A DNA stretch of 64,000 nucleotides, taken from Roridomyces roridus. Taxonomy: Eukaryota; Basidiomycota; Agaricomycetes; Agaricales; Mycenaceae. The first letter of the stretch is position 1. Each line of letters begins with the position of its first letter. Position numbers and translations under genes: made by a program. Below the pieces are notes generated by a model. It saw nothing but the letters and a program-made list of their open reading frames with translations. It did no database searches and was not told where the DNA came from. Positions 1 through 10,673 of this stretch are shown in pieces. The stretch spans positions 62,001 to 126,000 of the forward strand of contig JARKIF010000041.1 in the NCBI GenBank assembly GCA_029378245.1, given 5' to 3'.

Positions 1-844
1 CTATTCCACAAGTGAAGTCGTAGACTCTGTCCATTTGAACAAGACAGTTCTCAACCTCCAGACGGAAACAGATGGCGAGGATTTCGAAGTCATTGATATT
101 TGACCAATCCTCTATGTGATCTGCCTCTGCACCCCAACACGGGAGATGAGGAATCTCTTTTCCCCACTGCTTGAATGCAGCTGCTGATTCTCCAAAGCGA
201 TATGTCATCATGTTCATGAGAGCATGATAATTTTCGCTCTTGAGTGTGTAGACCTGACGATCACTTTGACCCTGAACAGATGTTCTCTCAGCCTGAGTCA
301 AAGTTTCAGTAAGAGCTATCAATTCTCTTTTGAAAACTCCGTCATGTAGTCTGCGAGGTGCATGCTTTGCGGTGACAAGGAATTCTTTGTTCAAGATTCT
401 GCTGGCCGCTGCAACAGCTTGCATCCGTCTAGATGTGACCTCGTGATTAACTGAGGTTTTATACTCAGGCATCACAGTTGGGAGTTGGAATCGAACTTGG
501 TCCATCCATAATGGCTCCAAATGTACCTCACCTGAAGTGCGAGGCTGTTCCAAGGGTTGTAGAGTTGGAAAGGCCAGATGGCTGTCTGGACCAATGTCCA
601 ACGTCGGATCCTCCTGGACGGCAATCCACGCTGACCGGTTGTCAACCTCCTCATGGACTGAGGCAGGTTTGCTATTCGGCCGAGGTGGACTGTTCCGAGG
701 CGAATTCGGTGGAGCAGAACCCATGGTAGTAGCGGGTTCGGGACCAGCAGGTGTACTTGTGACAAGTGGTACCGAGATACGGCGAACGGCGGGGGTATTA
801 GAGGAACTAGCTTCCTCCGTGGGTTGTGCTAAAGTGTGAGACAT
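1..844 (-). CDS. Partial ORF of a retroelement (gag-like), runs off the left edge
   Basis: A continuous reading frame starts at an ATG (complement of 842-844, MSHTLAQPTEE...) and stays open to base 1, so the C-terminus lies outside the window. The first ~85 residues are Pro/Ser/Thr-rich and low in complexity; the rest looks globular and helical, with aromatic/acidic patches such as NYHALMNMMTYRFG and HIEDWSNINDFEIL. I see no zinc knuckle, protease or polymerase motif in the visible part. The call rests on position: the ATG lies about 60 bp inside a sequence that looks like an LTR (903-1577) in the same orientation, where gag of an LTR retrotransposon is expected. It could instead be an unrelated host gene with a repeat in its promoter. 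Confidence 0.45.
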   Translation of the reverse strand, partial: MSHTLAQPTEEASSSNTPAVRRISVPLVTSTPAGPEPATTMGSAPPNSPRNSPPRPNSKPASVHEEVDNRSAWIAVQEDPTLDIGPDSHLAFPTLQPLEQPRTSGEVHLEPLWMDQVRFQLPTVMPEYKTSVNHEVTSRRMQAVAAASRILNKEFLVTAKHAPRRLHDGVFKRELIALTETLTQAERTSVQGQSDRQVYTLKSENYHALMNMMTYRFGESAAAFKQWGKEIPHLPCWGAEADHIEDWSNINDFEILAICFRLEVENCLVQMDRVYDFTCGI

Positions 845-902
845 GATGTGGTACGTGATAAGGAGTGGTACTCAAGAGAAGATTTCCCAATGTGTCCACC
901 AA

Positions 903-1577
903 TGTTATGATTCTGCTTTCTGCGGGCGTATGTCAGCTGTCGTAAGCTGATGTCGAATATATTTAAATGTGTAGCTTGGGAAGTTGGCGTAAGTCGTAGA
1001 GACGACGGAGCGAGTTATGAGACGAAAGCGGAATTATAGTCGGTCGTTCAAGTCGTTGTAGACTTGAAATCTCAGAATTTAGGTTCAGGAAACCCTCAAT
1101 GCAAGTGACTCAACTTCAATCACACAAAGACGAGATATCTGCAATCACTTATCCTGACCCTGACCTCGAAGCGCGGAAGCTTCAGACCCAGGGCACTGTT
1201 CCTTTAGGCACGCAGCTAGGACGCAGGTCGAATTGGCTCTTGGCTATACAGCTAAGCCGCTTCTAGCGAGGAAAGTGGGAGTAGTTCTCCGAGTAGACGT
1301 TCTACGTAGTGGTATGAAAGTAAGTGTGTTCTTCATCACATGAGAGGGGGCTCTCATTATATAGTACCTACTACAGATCTTGCTAGAACATTCCAGAGTT
1401 GATGGGAATATTCCTGTAGTGTACTGGAAGATTCCTGGACTCATGGAATGTGCTAGAACATTCATGTAAAGACTGTGAGACAGAAAGGAAAGCCAGATGT
1501 TCTAAAATGTTCCAGGAGACTCCAATAGCATTCTGAACTCTGGGTGTACAGCTGGTTCCATACTAGTACTAACTACA
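903..1577 (-). repeat. Probable 5' LTR of the retroelement at the left edge
   Basis: On the minus strand this block starts TGTAGTTAGT and ends ATCATAACA, the usual TG...CA of an LTR. It is followed by TTGGTGGACACATTGG, which may be the primer-binding region, and then by the gag-like ORF. A TATA-like box (TATATAATG, about 1357-1365) lies inside. The partner LTR is off the window, so identity and target duplication cannot be tested. Short GAATGTTCTAGCA-type repeats in both orientations occur at 1380-1500. Confidence 0.45.
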
Positions 1578-3184
1578 ACGGCTGTGGTTCGACGAATGAA
1601 CCGAGTCCAAATGATGGCATCAAGTGATCTTGATGGCGGAGTCCAAGTCATTCGAAAGCTTAATGACAAGGTAGTTGAATTGAGCAGTGTGTCTGTACTT
1701 ATGATCGGGCGGAGTCCGAGTCACAAAATGAATTGCAAGAATAGTAATATACACAGATTTCCAAAATACACACAAAAATCTGATATACACAACAAGGGTG
1801 AAGTGTAATTGCGCGCAACAGAACCTAAATGTCACTGGCGCGGCTGCCCCGGATAGTTGGCTGAGCATGGATCAAAGATACTGTCCTTTTTCTTCAGGAC
1901 GTCACTATGCTTCGGACCAGACTCGCACGGGCTGAGGTTGACACCATACTGAGCTCAGCTACAGTTCGACACAGTATTCGGAACCAAGCGAGCAGTTACC
2001 AAAGCCAGGATCTCAGGGAGCAAGCAATGAAATTTACCAGTCGGCCCAATCCAAAAAATGGAAGGCGGTCGGTCTATCGCTCGACCCCGAATCGAACGGG
2101 TACAGGCCTGGCTTCCCGTCACTCTTCCACTCATCGGGGGGTAAGTGCGGGTCATCCGCAATCGAGGGTCCATCAACGTACATAGGTCCGCAACTGGACT
2201 GTTGAGTACCGGGCGCATCGAGGGGAGCCAGAGGAAGTGAGAGGCCAGGTCGCCAGGAAGGAAAACGGGTGGGCACGTAAGTTACGACTCGGCGGAATAA
2301 ATTGCGTTAGCCTATCAAAAGATTCGATCGACAATGGTTCGGGCGGGCTCACTTGCGAACTTGGCTTTATGTAAAACCATACTCGAGCAAGGATCACAAG
2401 GAGCGAGGGATCAAATTTGCCAGTCGGCTGAATGCAAACGAGGTACAAGTTGACACTATTTAGAAGAGATTACTCACATGAACAAAAAAGTAGGACTCAC
2501 TACTACATCTATCGCTCGACCCCGAATTGAACAGGTACAAGCATTGCTTTTCCGCTATCGAGCGTCAATGAACCTTTTGGATAGTCAGCAGGCACAGCTC
2601 AACTCTGGAAATCCTTCGTGCGCGTTCAAGGGGGAGGGTCAGAGGCAGGGGGACGGCGCCCGGTGGTCAGAGAAAGGAGCTGAGGATTCAAACGTGTGAA
2701 GTCTGCACCACGCGGGTAAAACCAACACGTCAAGACCCGACGACCCACACCGGAAGGAAGGAGATTGAACAAGGCGACGAATCAATTTTAGTAGCATTTG
2801 CATAAAAGATACACTTGCTCGACAATCCCACGGGCCAGAATCGAACGGGCTCACCAAAAGGACCATGACGATCAGAGCCTCACGTACAGAGGTACCAAAG
2901 ACTACCGTCGGTTTCAACATTTCCAGAGAATCCGGCCCCAACATCGAAGTTTAGTTTGTCCGTGCGGGCCGATCTGGAGGACGCATATTCAAAATGTTTG
3001 AAGCTCACATCCGAAGCCATTCTGAGAGCCAGCCAGGAAAGACCAAGCAAAAAAACCGGGGAGACAAACGAGCTACTATTGCTCAACTCGGAATCGAACG
3101 GGTTAGAACCTTGCTTTGACGAGCGCACAGCCTCATACGATATCGATTCTTCCGGTAGCAGATACAGAAGGCCACAAGAGCCCG
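1578..3184. other. Gene-poor stretch with tRNA T-arm-like motifs
   Basis: No ORF here resembles a known protein. On the minus strand the motif CCGTTCGATTC (the T-arm consensus of tRNAs) recurs near 2090, 2835 and 3090, with a degenerate copy near 2520, each next to partly similar sequence. None folds into a complete tRNA that I can draw. They may be decayed tRNA-derived (SINE-like) pieces. Confidence 0.4.
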
Positions 3185-3818
3185 TCACTGGATATCGCCG
3201 CTCTTGACGACGGTCGCGAATACGTCCCCGAGTTCTACCAGCACCATCTACCAAGACTATCAGCGAGGGAGCTAAGTTTCAACTGGCACGAACCTTGGTA
3301 ACCTCCTCCCCCGTCGCTCCCGGTATATCCCGATCCCCAATCGCATCTTCGACAACCAAAACCTCGTATCCCAGCTGATCGGCCTCGCGCGCCGTCGTAC
3401 TCACACAGACATGCGCCATATACCCTGTCAGCACAACCTTCTTGAGCCCTGTCTTGTCGATCTGAGCCCTAAGCGTCGTCTCCGCGAAACATCCCGGGAA
3501 TTGCTTGGGTACCACAAACTCGGTGGTGCTGCCCTCCGTCGGCCGGAGTTCGAGGAATTCCTCGGCGAGCGCAGTCTTGGGAGTGAAGACGGGCGCCCCT
3601 TCGGGAGTGATGTGCACGACATGGGCTACGGCACCCCCGGTGGCACGGTATTTCTCGAGGAGGGTGGCGATAGCCGGGCGCGAGGTGGAGATGTTGGTAA
3701 CTGCGAGCAAGCCGTCGGCGTATTCGCCTTGCGCGTCGATGATGACGAGGACGGAGTCTTTGGTCGTCGCTGTGGAAGGGGGAGCTCCGACCAGTTCGCG
3801 GAAGGATTTGGGAGACAT
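3185..3818 (-). CDS. Isochorismatase-like cysteine hydrolase
   Basis: Two exons, 3294-3818 and 3185-3247, joined across a 46-bp GT-AG intron (3248-3293), give a protein of about 195 residues, normal for the isochorismatase-like family. Without the intron the frame ends early at EEVTKVRAS; with it the tail becomes [18 protein letters not shown], which matches how the family ends. The family triad is visible: Asp28 (VIIDAQ), Lys105 (FVVPK) and Cys138 ([14 protein letters not shown]). No signal peptide is seen, so it is probably cytosolic. These enzymes hydrolyse isochorismate, N-carbamoyl amides or nicotinamide, and the sequence does not say which. The start is the ATG just before [10 protein letters not shown]. 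It is a stand-alone gene, next to the small SAM-like genes but with no visible link to them. Confidence 0.88.
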
Positions 3819-4142
3819 GGGTGATGGTGAGGAAGAGAGTCCTGTTTAAGTATAAGGCCGGTGCTGCCGGTGTGGGAATCATGGCACGTCACGGATCATG
3901 GTCATGCGACCCGAATTGGCCGGACACTTGCCATTTCGGGCTCATCCGTCTCAGCGGAGCGTGATGCCGAATGGGCCCGCTTCGGCATTGGTAATTGGAG
4001 GCAGTAAGCCCGCTCGGATCGCGTCCGCGGTCCGCCTGCCGAAAGACTTTTTTTTTTGTCAAGCCTTGATGTACCCTGGACCCGACTTCATTCAACCAAG
4101 ATTCCGAGAAAGTTTCAAACACCATCCGGCCTAGTTGGGTAT
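3819..4142. other. Intergenic, no gene seen
   Basis: Short spacer between two minus-strand genes. It contains a run of T at 4048-4056 and nothing else I can interpret. Confidence 0.6.
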
Positions 4143-4723
4143 CTACTTCGCCTCATTCTTCTTGGCCAGCTTCTTGAGCAACACCTTCATCGCCGTCTTC
4201 AACTCGTTGATGTGCCCGCCCTTCAGCCCACAATCATCCTTCAGCTCCTGCGGAGAGGCGTTCGCAACGGAGGAGAGCTTATTATATCCCTCGGCACGGA
4301 GCTTTTGATATATAGCCTTCTCGATGCCGTGCTCGGTGCAGAATTTCTTGAGGTCCATGTCGGGCAGCGAATACACTTCGTCCTCGGGAAGGAGCGGCTC
4401 AGCCATATCAGCGGTTTCGCCGTGTCCGCCCTGGCCGCCCATATTTCCTCCCTCGCCGCCGGCGCCCCCAATTCCACCTTGAGTGTCGAATTGAGTATAT
4501 ATGGACGTGGAAGTCGGCTAGTGCCATCGTACGTACCGGTAAGCTCCAAACTCTGGGTTACTTTGACCAGGGTAGCGTTGGGTCGGGGACCCCCACCACG
4601 GCCACCGTTCCCCCCTATCCTGGGGCTGGCTCCCCCTGGACCGCCTCTTCCTCCTACCACAGCCATAAGTCTATGATCACGCCGGAAGGAAGAGAGCGTG
4701 CCATTAATCTTGAGGGACAACAT
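4143..4723 (-). CDS. Small protein with GGxGG repeats and a SAM-like C-terminal domain (paralogue A)
   Basis: Exons 4537-4723 and 4143-4477 join across a 59-bp intron (4478-4536) and give 173 residues. There are two glycine tracts: GGRGGPGG...IGGNGGRGGG near the N-terminus and GGIGGAGGEGG...GGQGG just after the intron. The last ~80 residues (LPDMDLKKFCTEHGIEKAIY...) are helical and look like a SAM/death-fold-like domain; the match is by eye. The first ATG below a TATAAG box (4794-4799) is at 4723. A 48-bp GC-AG intron (complement of about 4653-4700) could also be removed in frame, fusing INGGRGG directly and copying the layout of paralogue B. No catalytic motif is seen. A role as a signalling partner of GG-tagged NLRs is inference. 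Confidence 0.72.
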
Positions 4724-4793
4724 CTCTGCTGGTACTCGCGAGCGGTAGTAGGTGGGTGTTCTGCTTCTTGAGGGTCCACTCTTAGTCCACCTA

Positions 4794-4799
4794 CTTATA
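4794..4799 (-). promoter_or_regulatory. TATA box of paralogue A
   Basis: TATAAG on the minus strand, 71 bp upstream of the ATG at 4723; the next ATG below it is that start codon. Confidence 0.45.
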
Positions 4800-5447
4800 T
4801 GTCAAGGATACGAAAACACGCGGTTGTTATGCTCGTCCCTCGACCCAGATACAAAGTGGGTCGGATGGCAGATCTAGATCGACGCCACCTTGCTATGCCT
4901 GCTCAACACCGGCTGTGCAGCATCGCAACACCATCGCCTTTTCCTGTACACCGTATATTTTAGCTTGCGTACTAAAATTCACGCTCATTGCATTCCCTGA
5001 CAGCCGTTATTTTCCCAGTAGGTTACATCTCACAGTTCATCCGCCGATCAGCAGCCCATTGCCACTTGAACGATAAATTACACTCACCTTTCTGCGCAAG
5101 TAGGTCGGACGGATCTGAATGCAATGCCGCCGATCGTCGACCGTCGGTCTGCTCCAAATGCAATTTAGAGCCAACTCCCTGCGGTCGGCGGTATCAGTGC
5201 GGCCATCAGGGTGAGAAGGAAGAACCCAAAAACGTCCCCATCATACAGCTTCAATCGGCATTCTCCGCCAGCGGAATGCTAAACGTGGGTCGATAGAGTA
5301 TGTATGACATCCGCGTTCACCGGCCAGGCATGAGCCTGCCTTGAGGCCGCGGATGCATCCCTCAGCACGCGAAAATGAACAAGAATTGTGTATTTGTTCG
5401 GCGATCACTATACCAATAATTCGCTGATCTCTGTTCTCAACCACAAA
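4800..5447. other. Intergenic, no gene seen
   Basis: This stretch separates the two SAM-like paralogues. No ORF with recognisable composition and no clear repeat ends were found. Confidence 0.5.
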
Positions 5448-6058
5448 CTAGCTGGAAACCTGCGACTGGGATGAGGATTGTTCCTCCACCTCGGCTTCCT
5501 CGATCAGCTCCTGCAAGACCTCCCTCAACTTGTCGAGGTTATCGGTCCGTAAACCGTGTCTGCGCAGATGGAGCTCGAATTTAGAGGCAACATCGGCGAC
5601 GTTGGCACATCCTGCTGCAAAGAGCCTCGAATACGTCGCGTCGTCGAGCGCATATTTCTGGCAAAACTTATCGAGGCTCATGTCGGGCAACAACGCCGCT
5701 TCTTCCGGGGACAACAGCGGCTCGTTGATACTGACCACCTCGCTGACTCCAGCCGCGCCGTCCTGAATGCCGCCTTGACCACCGGCGCCGCCTGTACCGC
5801 CTTGATTGCCATAGAATCAGTAAGTCCATTCAGCACTGTTGATTGCACGGCACGCACCGACAACACTGTCAAGACTGATTCCCTTTTGTGCGGCTAACTC
5901 TGGGTCAACCTGAGGCGCCGCACCGCGGCCGCCGTTGCCGCCGATTTTGCCGCCTTTGCCGCCTGCTCCACCCGTTCCTCCTGCAACCGAAATCAGATCC
6001 ATGATGAACGAACTTTTTTCAAAGACAAACCATGGATCTGAATTGACGCTGACATCAT
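5448..6058 (-). CDS. Small protein with GGxGG repeats and a SAM-like C-terminal domain (paralogue B)
   Basis: Three exons (6031-6058, 5858-5980, 5448-5800) with introns of 50 and 57 bp give 167 residues. Both introns are phase 1 and interrupt a glycine codon at the head of a GG tract: IHG|GTGGAGGKGG and VVG|GTGGAGGQGG. The C-terminal domain (LLPDMSLDKFCQKYALDDATY...LDKLREVLQELIEEA) is clearly related to that of paralogue A and ends in a Ser/Gln-rich tail. An alternative start at 6002 (MDLISVAGGTGG) reads through the first intron in frame. The shared gene structure and adjacency point to a tandem duplication. Function is unknown. Confidence 0.72.
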
Positions 6059-7585
6059 CGAATGTGGTACTCGTTTGTGTGAGGTGTTTCTTGGAGTTGT
6101 CTGGATTCTGTGTTCGTTCTGGCTTACAGTCCTCAATTCTAAGCGTATTTATGTATTCTGAACACAAAAGGGATCCTTGTGCTCAACAGTCCTTGTTCGC
6201 GCCACGCTAGAACAATAGTACAATGCATGGGCCCGGGCCTGCGCGTGTTGCGGTGTACTCTCATGCGATCGCCGTCCTTGTATTCGCCTTGTATTCGATG
6301 ACAAGCATTATTGTCCCTGTCCTCATGTATACGCCGAACATTCAACGGTGTGGGTCCAACAATCAGCCCCGGCATTCACGATAAAGCTGATCCGCTCGGT
6401 TTCCATTTTCAACCATACCATGTGGATGCCTGATAGAGTCGGTAGAGACATTGATTTTCTTGATTGGTCTGTAGGGTGAAATTCTCGAGCTTCCATTGCG
6501 AGTTGGAATCAAAGAAATGGAAAAAGACAGCTTCCGTACCTGTACAGCCTAAATGCTCCCCATGGGGCTACGGTCGCGGTGGAATGAACCAAGATTCCTC
6601 GGGCAAGGAGCTTATAACTAAGCCTGTAACAACCTGGCTCAAATGCCAGAGAGGAATGGGAATAGCAGAAGAAAAAATGGTCCTGGGGTGGAAATGGGGA
6701 CTGGACATCGACGGATTCGAACCGAGTATGACCTGAGAGGGCCGGTAGTTGTGCTGCTGAGGAAACATGGGCAGATTCCAGAACTCCGCTATGTCTAAAC
6801 CTCACCCGCGATATCACATTACCGTGGATGAACTCGTATGCCCAAGGCGCGTACTAGTGAAGATTGTTGCTGTTGCGTACTTGAAAGGTCACTCGTCAAC
6901 GGGCGATCTTGGCGGTTCAGGGAGAAAAGCGTCGGAATGCGCGCATTAACGGAGTGGCGATCGCGCGAGAACTGACGCAGGTAGTCTGAACTAATTAAGC
7001 GCTGTGGTAAACAGGTGTGTCAGACCGGTTCAGTTCGGCGAGAACAAGAAAACTCACCCTGTGGCTAACGGAGAGATCCACATGTATCGTCTATTATTTC
7101 TGACAGCGAACCAGAGTAAAAAGGAGTGGTGGAGGGGGAGGGGCAAGATATGACACGTGGGACAGTTGCATTCATCCTTGCCAGGGTATGTTCAAAGCCG
7201 TTGGGTGCTAATGGCTCTTTTGGCTCCTTTGGGATTCGAACCCACACGCCTAAGCAGCCTCTCAATCATGCTGACTGCCCTGGGCTCGGATCATTTTACC
7301 CGGGCACATCAGTGGATCAAGTGACCCGGACATCCCGATTCGGGCGTCGTCTTCAGACTTCGACTTTCATCACCACCGGTTCGACACAGAGACGGCGCCA
7401 AATTCACTCTGAGACACAACGAGAACTTGCCAACAAAAGTCGCGCAAGGCCTCCGCGACCCTCGGACTCACTTACGTGAGAGCACACGTCAACACTGCCT
7501 CGCTGTATTGTTTCGCCATCTGGCATCGCCTCGCTCAGAGTCTCCTCCGTGCTCGTCCATCTGGCTTTACTCCCTGCGCTCCTCC
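6059..7585. other. Intergenic with repeat fragments
   Basis: No convincing gene. It contains a block repeated at 20749-20866 and two T-arm-like motifs on the minus strand (near 6720 and 7233, GGTTCGAATCC). The second, with flanking GATTGAGAGGCTGC, looks like a decayed tRNA but lacks a matching acceptor stem. Confidence 0.45.
6709..6855. repeat. Dispersed repeat copy (pair at 20749-20866)
   Basis: Shares GACGGATTCGAACCGAGTA, CCAGAACTCCGC, TCTAAACCTCACCC and GAACTCGTATGCCCAAGGC in the same order with 20749-20866. The T-arm-like GGTTCGAATCC on the minus strand suggests a tRNA-related SINE, which I cannot confirm. Confidence 0.5.
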
Positions 7586-8314
7586 ATGTTCAGCAAGTGC
7601 ACCGACGTCACAATCCATGGAGGAAACTTTCAGAATGTCTCGCTGTCGGGGGATAACGGGTCCCGAGGTGCGCCTCATTGTAATTTGTCCAACTGCCCGA
7701 CGCAGCTAACCTCTTGGAAAGGCCTGGATATTCTCCATAGACATGCCGCACTGGAGGCTTTGTATGACTCGGCCGAAAGCTTTCCTCAACCACGATGCCA
7801 TCCGGAGACACGCATCGAGTTTCTGGCCAAGTTATCGCGCCAAATATGGGACCCAGCGACCCGCGTACTGTGGCTTCACGGACCTGCTGGGGCGGGAAAA
7901 TCTGCTGTGATGCAGACACTTTGCCAAAGCCTCAAGAACGCGGGGAAGCTGGGTGGAAGCTACTTCTTCAAACGAAACCACCCGAGCCGTGGCAGCGGGA
8001 GGGTTCTTTTCGCTACTCTTGCGTACCAACTCGCCATTTTCGACCGCGATCTGGGCATTCGGGTTTCGGGGATTCTGGAGACTAACCCTTCACTGGTCGC
8101 TGCTTCCATCGCTTCTCAATTGCAGGAACTCGTTGTGAAACCCTGCTCCTCGGCGGAACACTGTACGCCGCGGATCCTCCTGGTCGACGGACTCGACGAG
8201 TGCGACGGAATTGCAATTCAGCAGGAAATATTGCACTCCATTTTCCAGATCTTCTTTACACACGCTCATCCCCTCAAGATTGTCATCGCTAGCCGTCCCG
8301 AACCTGTGATATGA
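7586..8314 (+). pseudogene. 5' part of a NACHT (STAND/NLR-type) gene, cut off after the P-loop region
   Basis: An ORF of 242 residues from MFSKCTDVTIHGG carries the N-terminal half of a NACHT NTPase as found in large Agaricomycete families: Walker A GPAGAGKSAVMQTL at about residue 98, Walker B RILLVDGLDECDG at about 195, and the sensor stretch IVIASRPEPVI at the very end. In intact relatives the protein continues for several hundred residues; here a stop follows PEPVI at once and the sequence changes to repeat DNA. Matching downstream pieces are found at 14171-14565 and 19331-20166 on the same strand. About 150 residues between the halves (rest of NACHT and winged-helix region) were not found. 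A truncated product is possible, but it would lack the second half of the NTPase. Confidence 0.82.
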
Positions 8315-8892
8315 CCATTGCCGGTATTTATTTTCGACTGCTTGTACCCATTCATTAGCCTTCATGTATTCAACTACATGTACGCCGAGCAATCTAATCT
8401 GTTGATTGCTCGCCTCCTTGGTTTCATTCCTCTCACGGTTCAACCTCGGTTAAGTCTCGGATCTGCATCAGCTACAGCCTCCTTTGCTGTACTGCCCGGA
8501 CCCGTGATTTGATTCGAACTGAGTCGATACTTTACTCAGCATCGACTTAGATCTCTGACTCATTAATGTAGTTACAGGTATATAAGGGAGTCCCTCCCCA
8601 CTGTAGGGACAATCTAACTTTACTCCCATCTGCAATACAACTACTGTTGAACTCTCACTCTTCTGTGTGAACCTTGGTGTACTCAACGTACACTACAGTT
8701 GCACTTACCTTACTTGTACCACTCTCGACGCAAAGCTTTGAGATATTGCAAGAATCTAAGTGATTGCCTTTATCGACTAGTATTATAACGACGCAAAGCT
8801 TTGTTGTAATACTCTTTATCTCGTCTACGTTCACGACGCAAAGCTTTGTGAACTTACTCGTAGCAGGTGAAGGTCCCTCTTCGACTGATTAT
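8315..8892. other. Insert sequence with TATA box, no gene
   Basis: It interrupts the NACHT gene. It has a TATA-like GTATATAAGGG at about 8579-8589 and three copies of CGACGCAAAGCTTTG (about 8728, 8791, 8833). This may be an LTR or another promoter-bearing repeat; no bounding repeats could be fixed. Confidence 0.35.
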
Positions 8893-10000
8893 ACTTGGGG
8901 GTACGGGCCGCTGCAGAGCACGGCATACACGAGAACTTCCTTGTGTGAAAATGTACACGGTGTGTTGGGTGAAATCAACAAGAAATCAAGTTGAAATCAA
9001 GGCAAATGTGATTGTGTGGCTGTGTAGAGAACCCGGTTTGCAGTGACATGATGATTGTGACACCTTTGATCAACCTTTGATCCCTCCTTGCTCTGTCCAA
9101 ATATCCAACTGGCAGAGGATTGAAAATGCCCCATGGTGCCCTGGACAGCTCAAGGAAGAGTGTTTGTGTGCATTTTTGCAGTCAGTTTGCCTTACACTGC
9201 CAAGCCCTGGTCCTCATTCATTAGCTAATAGCAGAAGATTAAGTAGGCCATCTGACTTCCTTTGAACCTTCTGTGGCAACAGGACTGAGAGCTCACTACA
9301 TCTGGGTGTGACTGTGGTGAAAAAGGCAAGTACTCAATAGGCCTAGCAGCCCTGTGGAGTCACTTGGGGATCTATACCTAAGTATTACCCCTGTGCTCCA
9401 GCATCCAGGGTTTTGATGAGAATTGTGGGCTCTGCGCATACTTTCAGACAGAGATTCATCTTCAATCTACTCCAATATTTCACACAAAGGATGGAATCTC
9501 AGTGAGGACACGGGGAATCAGTGTTGATGCATATGAATATCCATCACAGAGTTTATGTTCTTTTGGCTGCAAAGATTTTTTGTAATTTCTGAGGAGGGTG
9601 TTCTAAGCAATAGTACACCTCCTTCTTCAGTCTGATTACATCCCAGAGATCCAGGGTCTCTGGTTAACTTGAAATGAGCTGATTGAAAATGTATGGCAGG
9701 TATACTGTAGCAAAACTGGATGTGATTTTGCCAAAAAGAACACCACTCTACACCGAGAAATTGACACAGGTGAGTCAAAAAGCACAACTTCAGATGGCAT
9801 TAAGAAAAAAGCACCACCTCTGCAACATGCACGACACAGGTGTCAGTGACATCGAAAAATGACACAACCTCACCTCGTGTTCAGAAAACAGCACAACCCT
9901 GTGGTTGGAAACAATTTTGCAGCAGGTATACACTGGCATGTCAAGAAACAACACAACCCATAATCAAATTCCAGGTCCTTGTTGGACGAGGCGTGACAGA

Positions 10001-10085
10001 GGCGGCATTGACAATGTCTGATGGATTGATGCTGTATGGTGCAGGCGGCATTGACAATGTCTGATGGATTGATGCTGTATGGTGC
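10001..10085. repeat. 43-bp tandem duplication
   Basis: A 43-base unit starting GGCGGCATTGACAATGTC occurs twice in a row inside the TATGG element (10001-10043 and 10044-10085). Confidence 0.85.
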
Positions 10086-10414
10086 CAGCCTTGAGAATGC
10101 CGATACATCAGATAATGAATCACCACCAATATGATCAACAATTAGGCTGAAGGCTCATATCATCCCCAGAAAGATTCAAAATGGCTCCAAGTCCGTATGA
10201 GAGACGTAGATGACCGAGGATTGTTAATGATTGATGATGAGGAGATAAGGCAAGAGAAAGGCAAGAGGAAGTGTGCTGAGCGCGTGATTATTCAATTGAA
10301 ATTGATCAGGATATCAATCAATCATGAAAGTTGTTTCCAGTGTTTGATTCTCTGATGATGATTTGATGGCCCGGCAGGGGTCACCTCCTAGTCACTATTT
10401 CTGTCTGGCATACT

Positions 10415-10673
10415 TACAGCGGTTTTCAAAACAGTATACGGGTTTTGATCCAGTGCTCCACCTTCGTTTGTGTTGACCTCTGTATGTCGGTGAGTCTGCT
10501 TCGACTCCACTCGCCTGCCCGGAATGGGAAATGCCGTCCAGCCACGGCATAGCTCTTGAATTTATTTGTGGAGTTGAGTGGAGCGGAAGCTCGACTCTCC
10601 GTCAAACAAAGGTCAGCAAAAACGTACGTGGAGCGAGGCTCCAAACCCGTATACTGTTTTGAAAACCGCTGTA
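10415..10673. mobile_element. Tc1/mariner-like MITE nested in the TATGG element
   Basis: Perfect inverted repeats of about 31 bp start TACAGCGGTTTTCAAAAC and end with their complement GTTTTGAAAACCGCTGTA, flanking about 200 bp without an ORF. Both ends begin with TA, the usual target of Tc1/mariner elements. Confidence 0.75.

Noticed and set aside
7190..7290. A tRNA gene on the minus strand
   Set aside because: T-arm-like and D-loop-like words are present, but the acceptor and anticodon stems do not pair.
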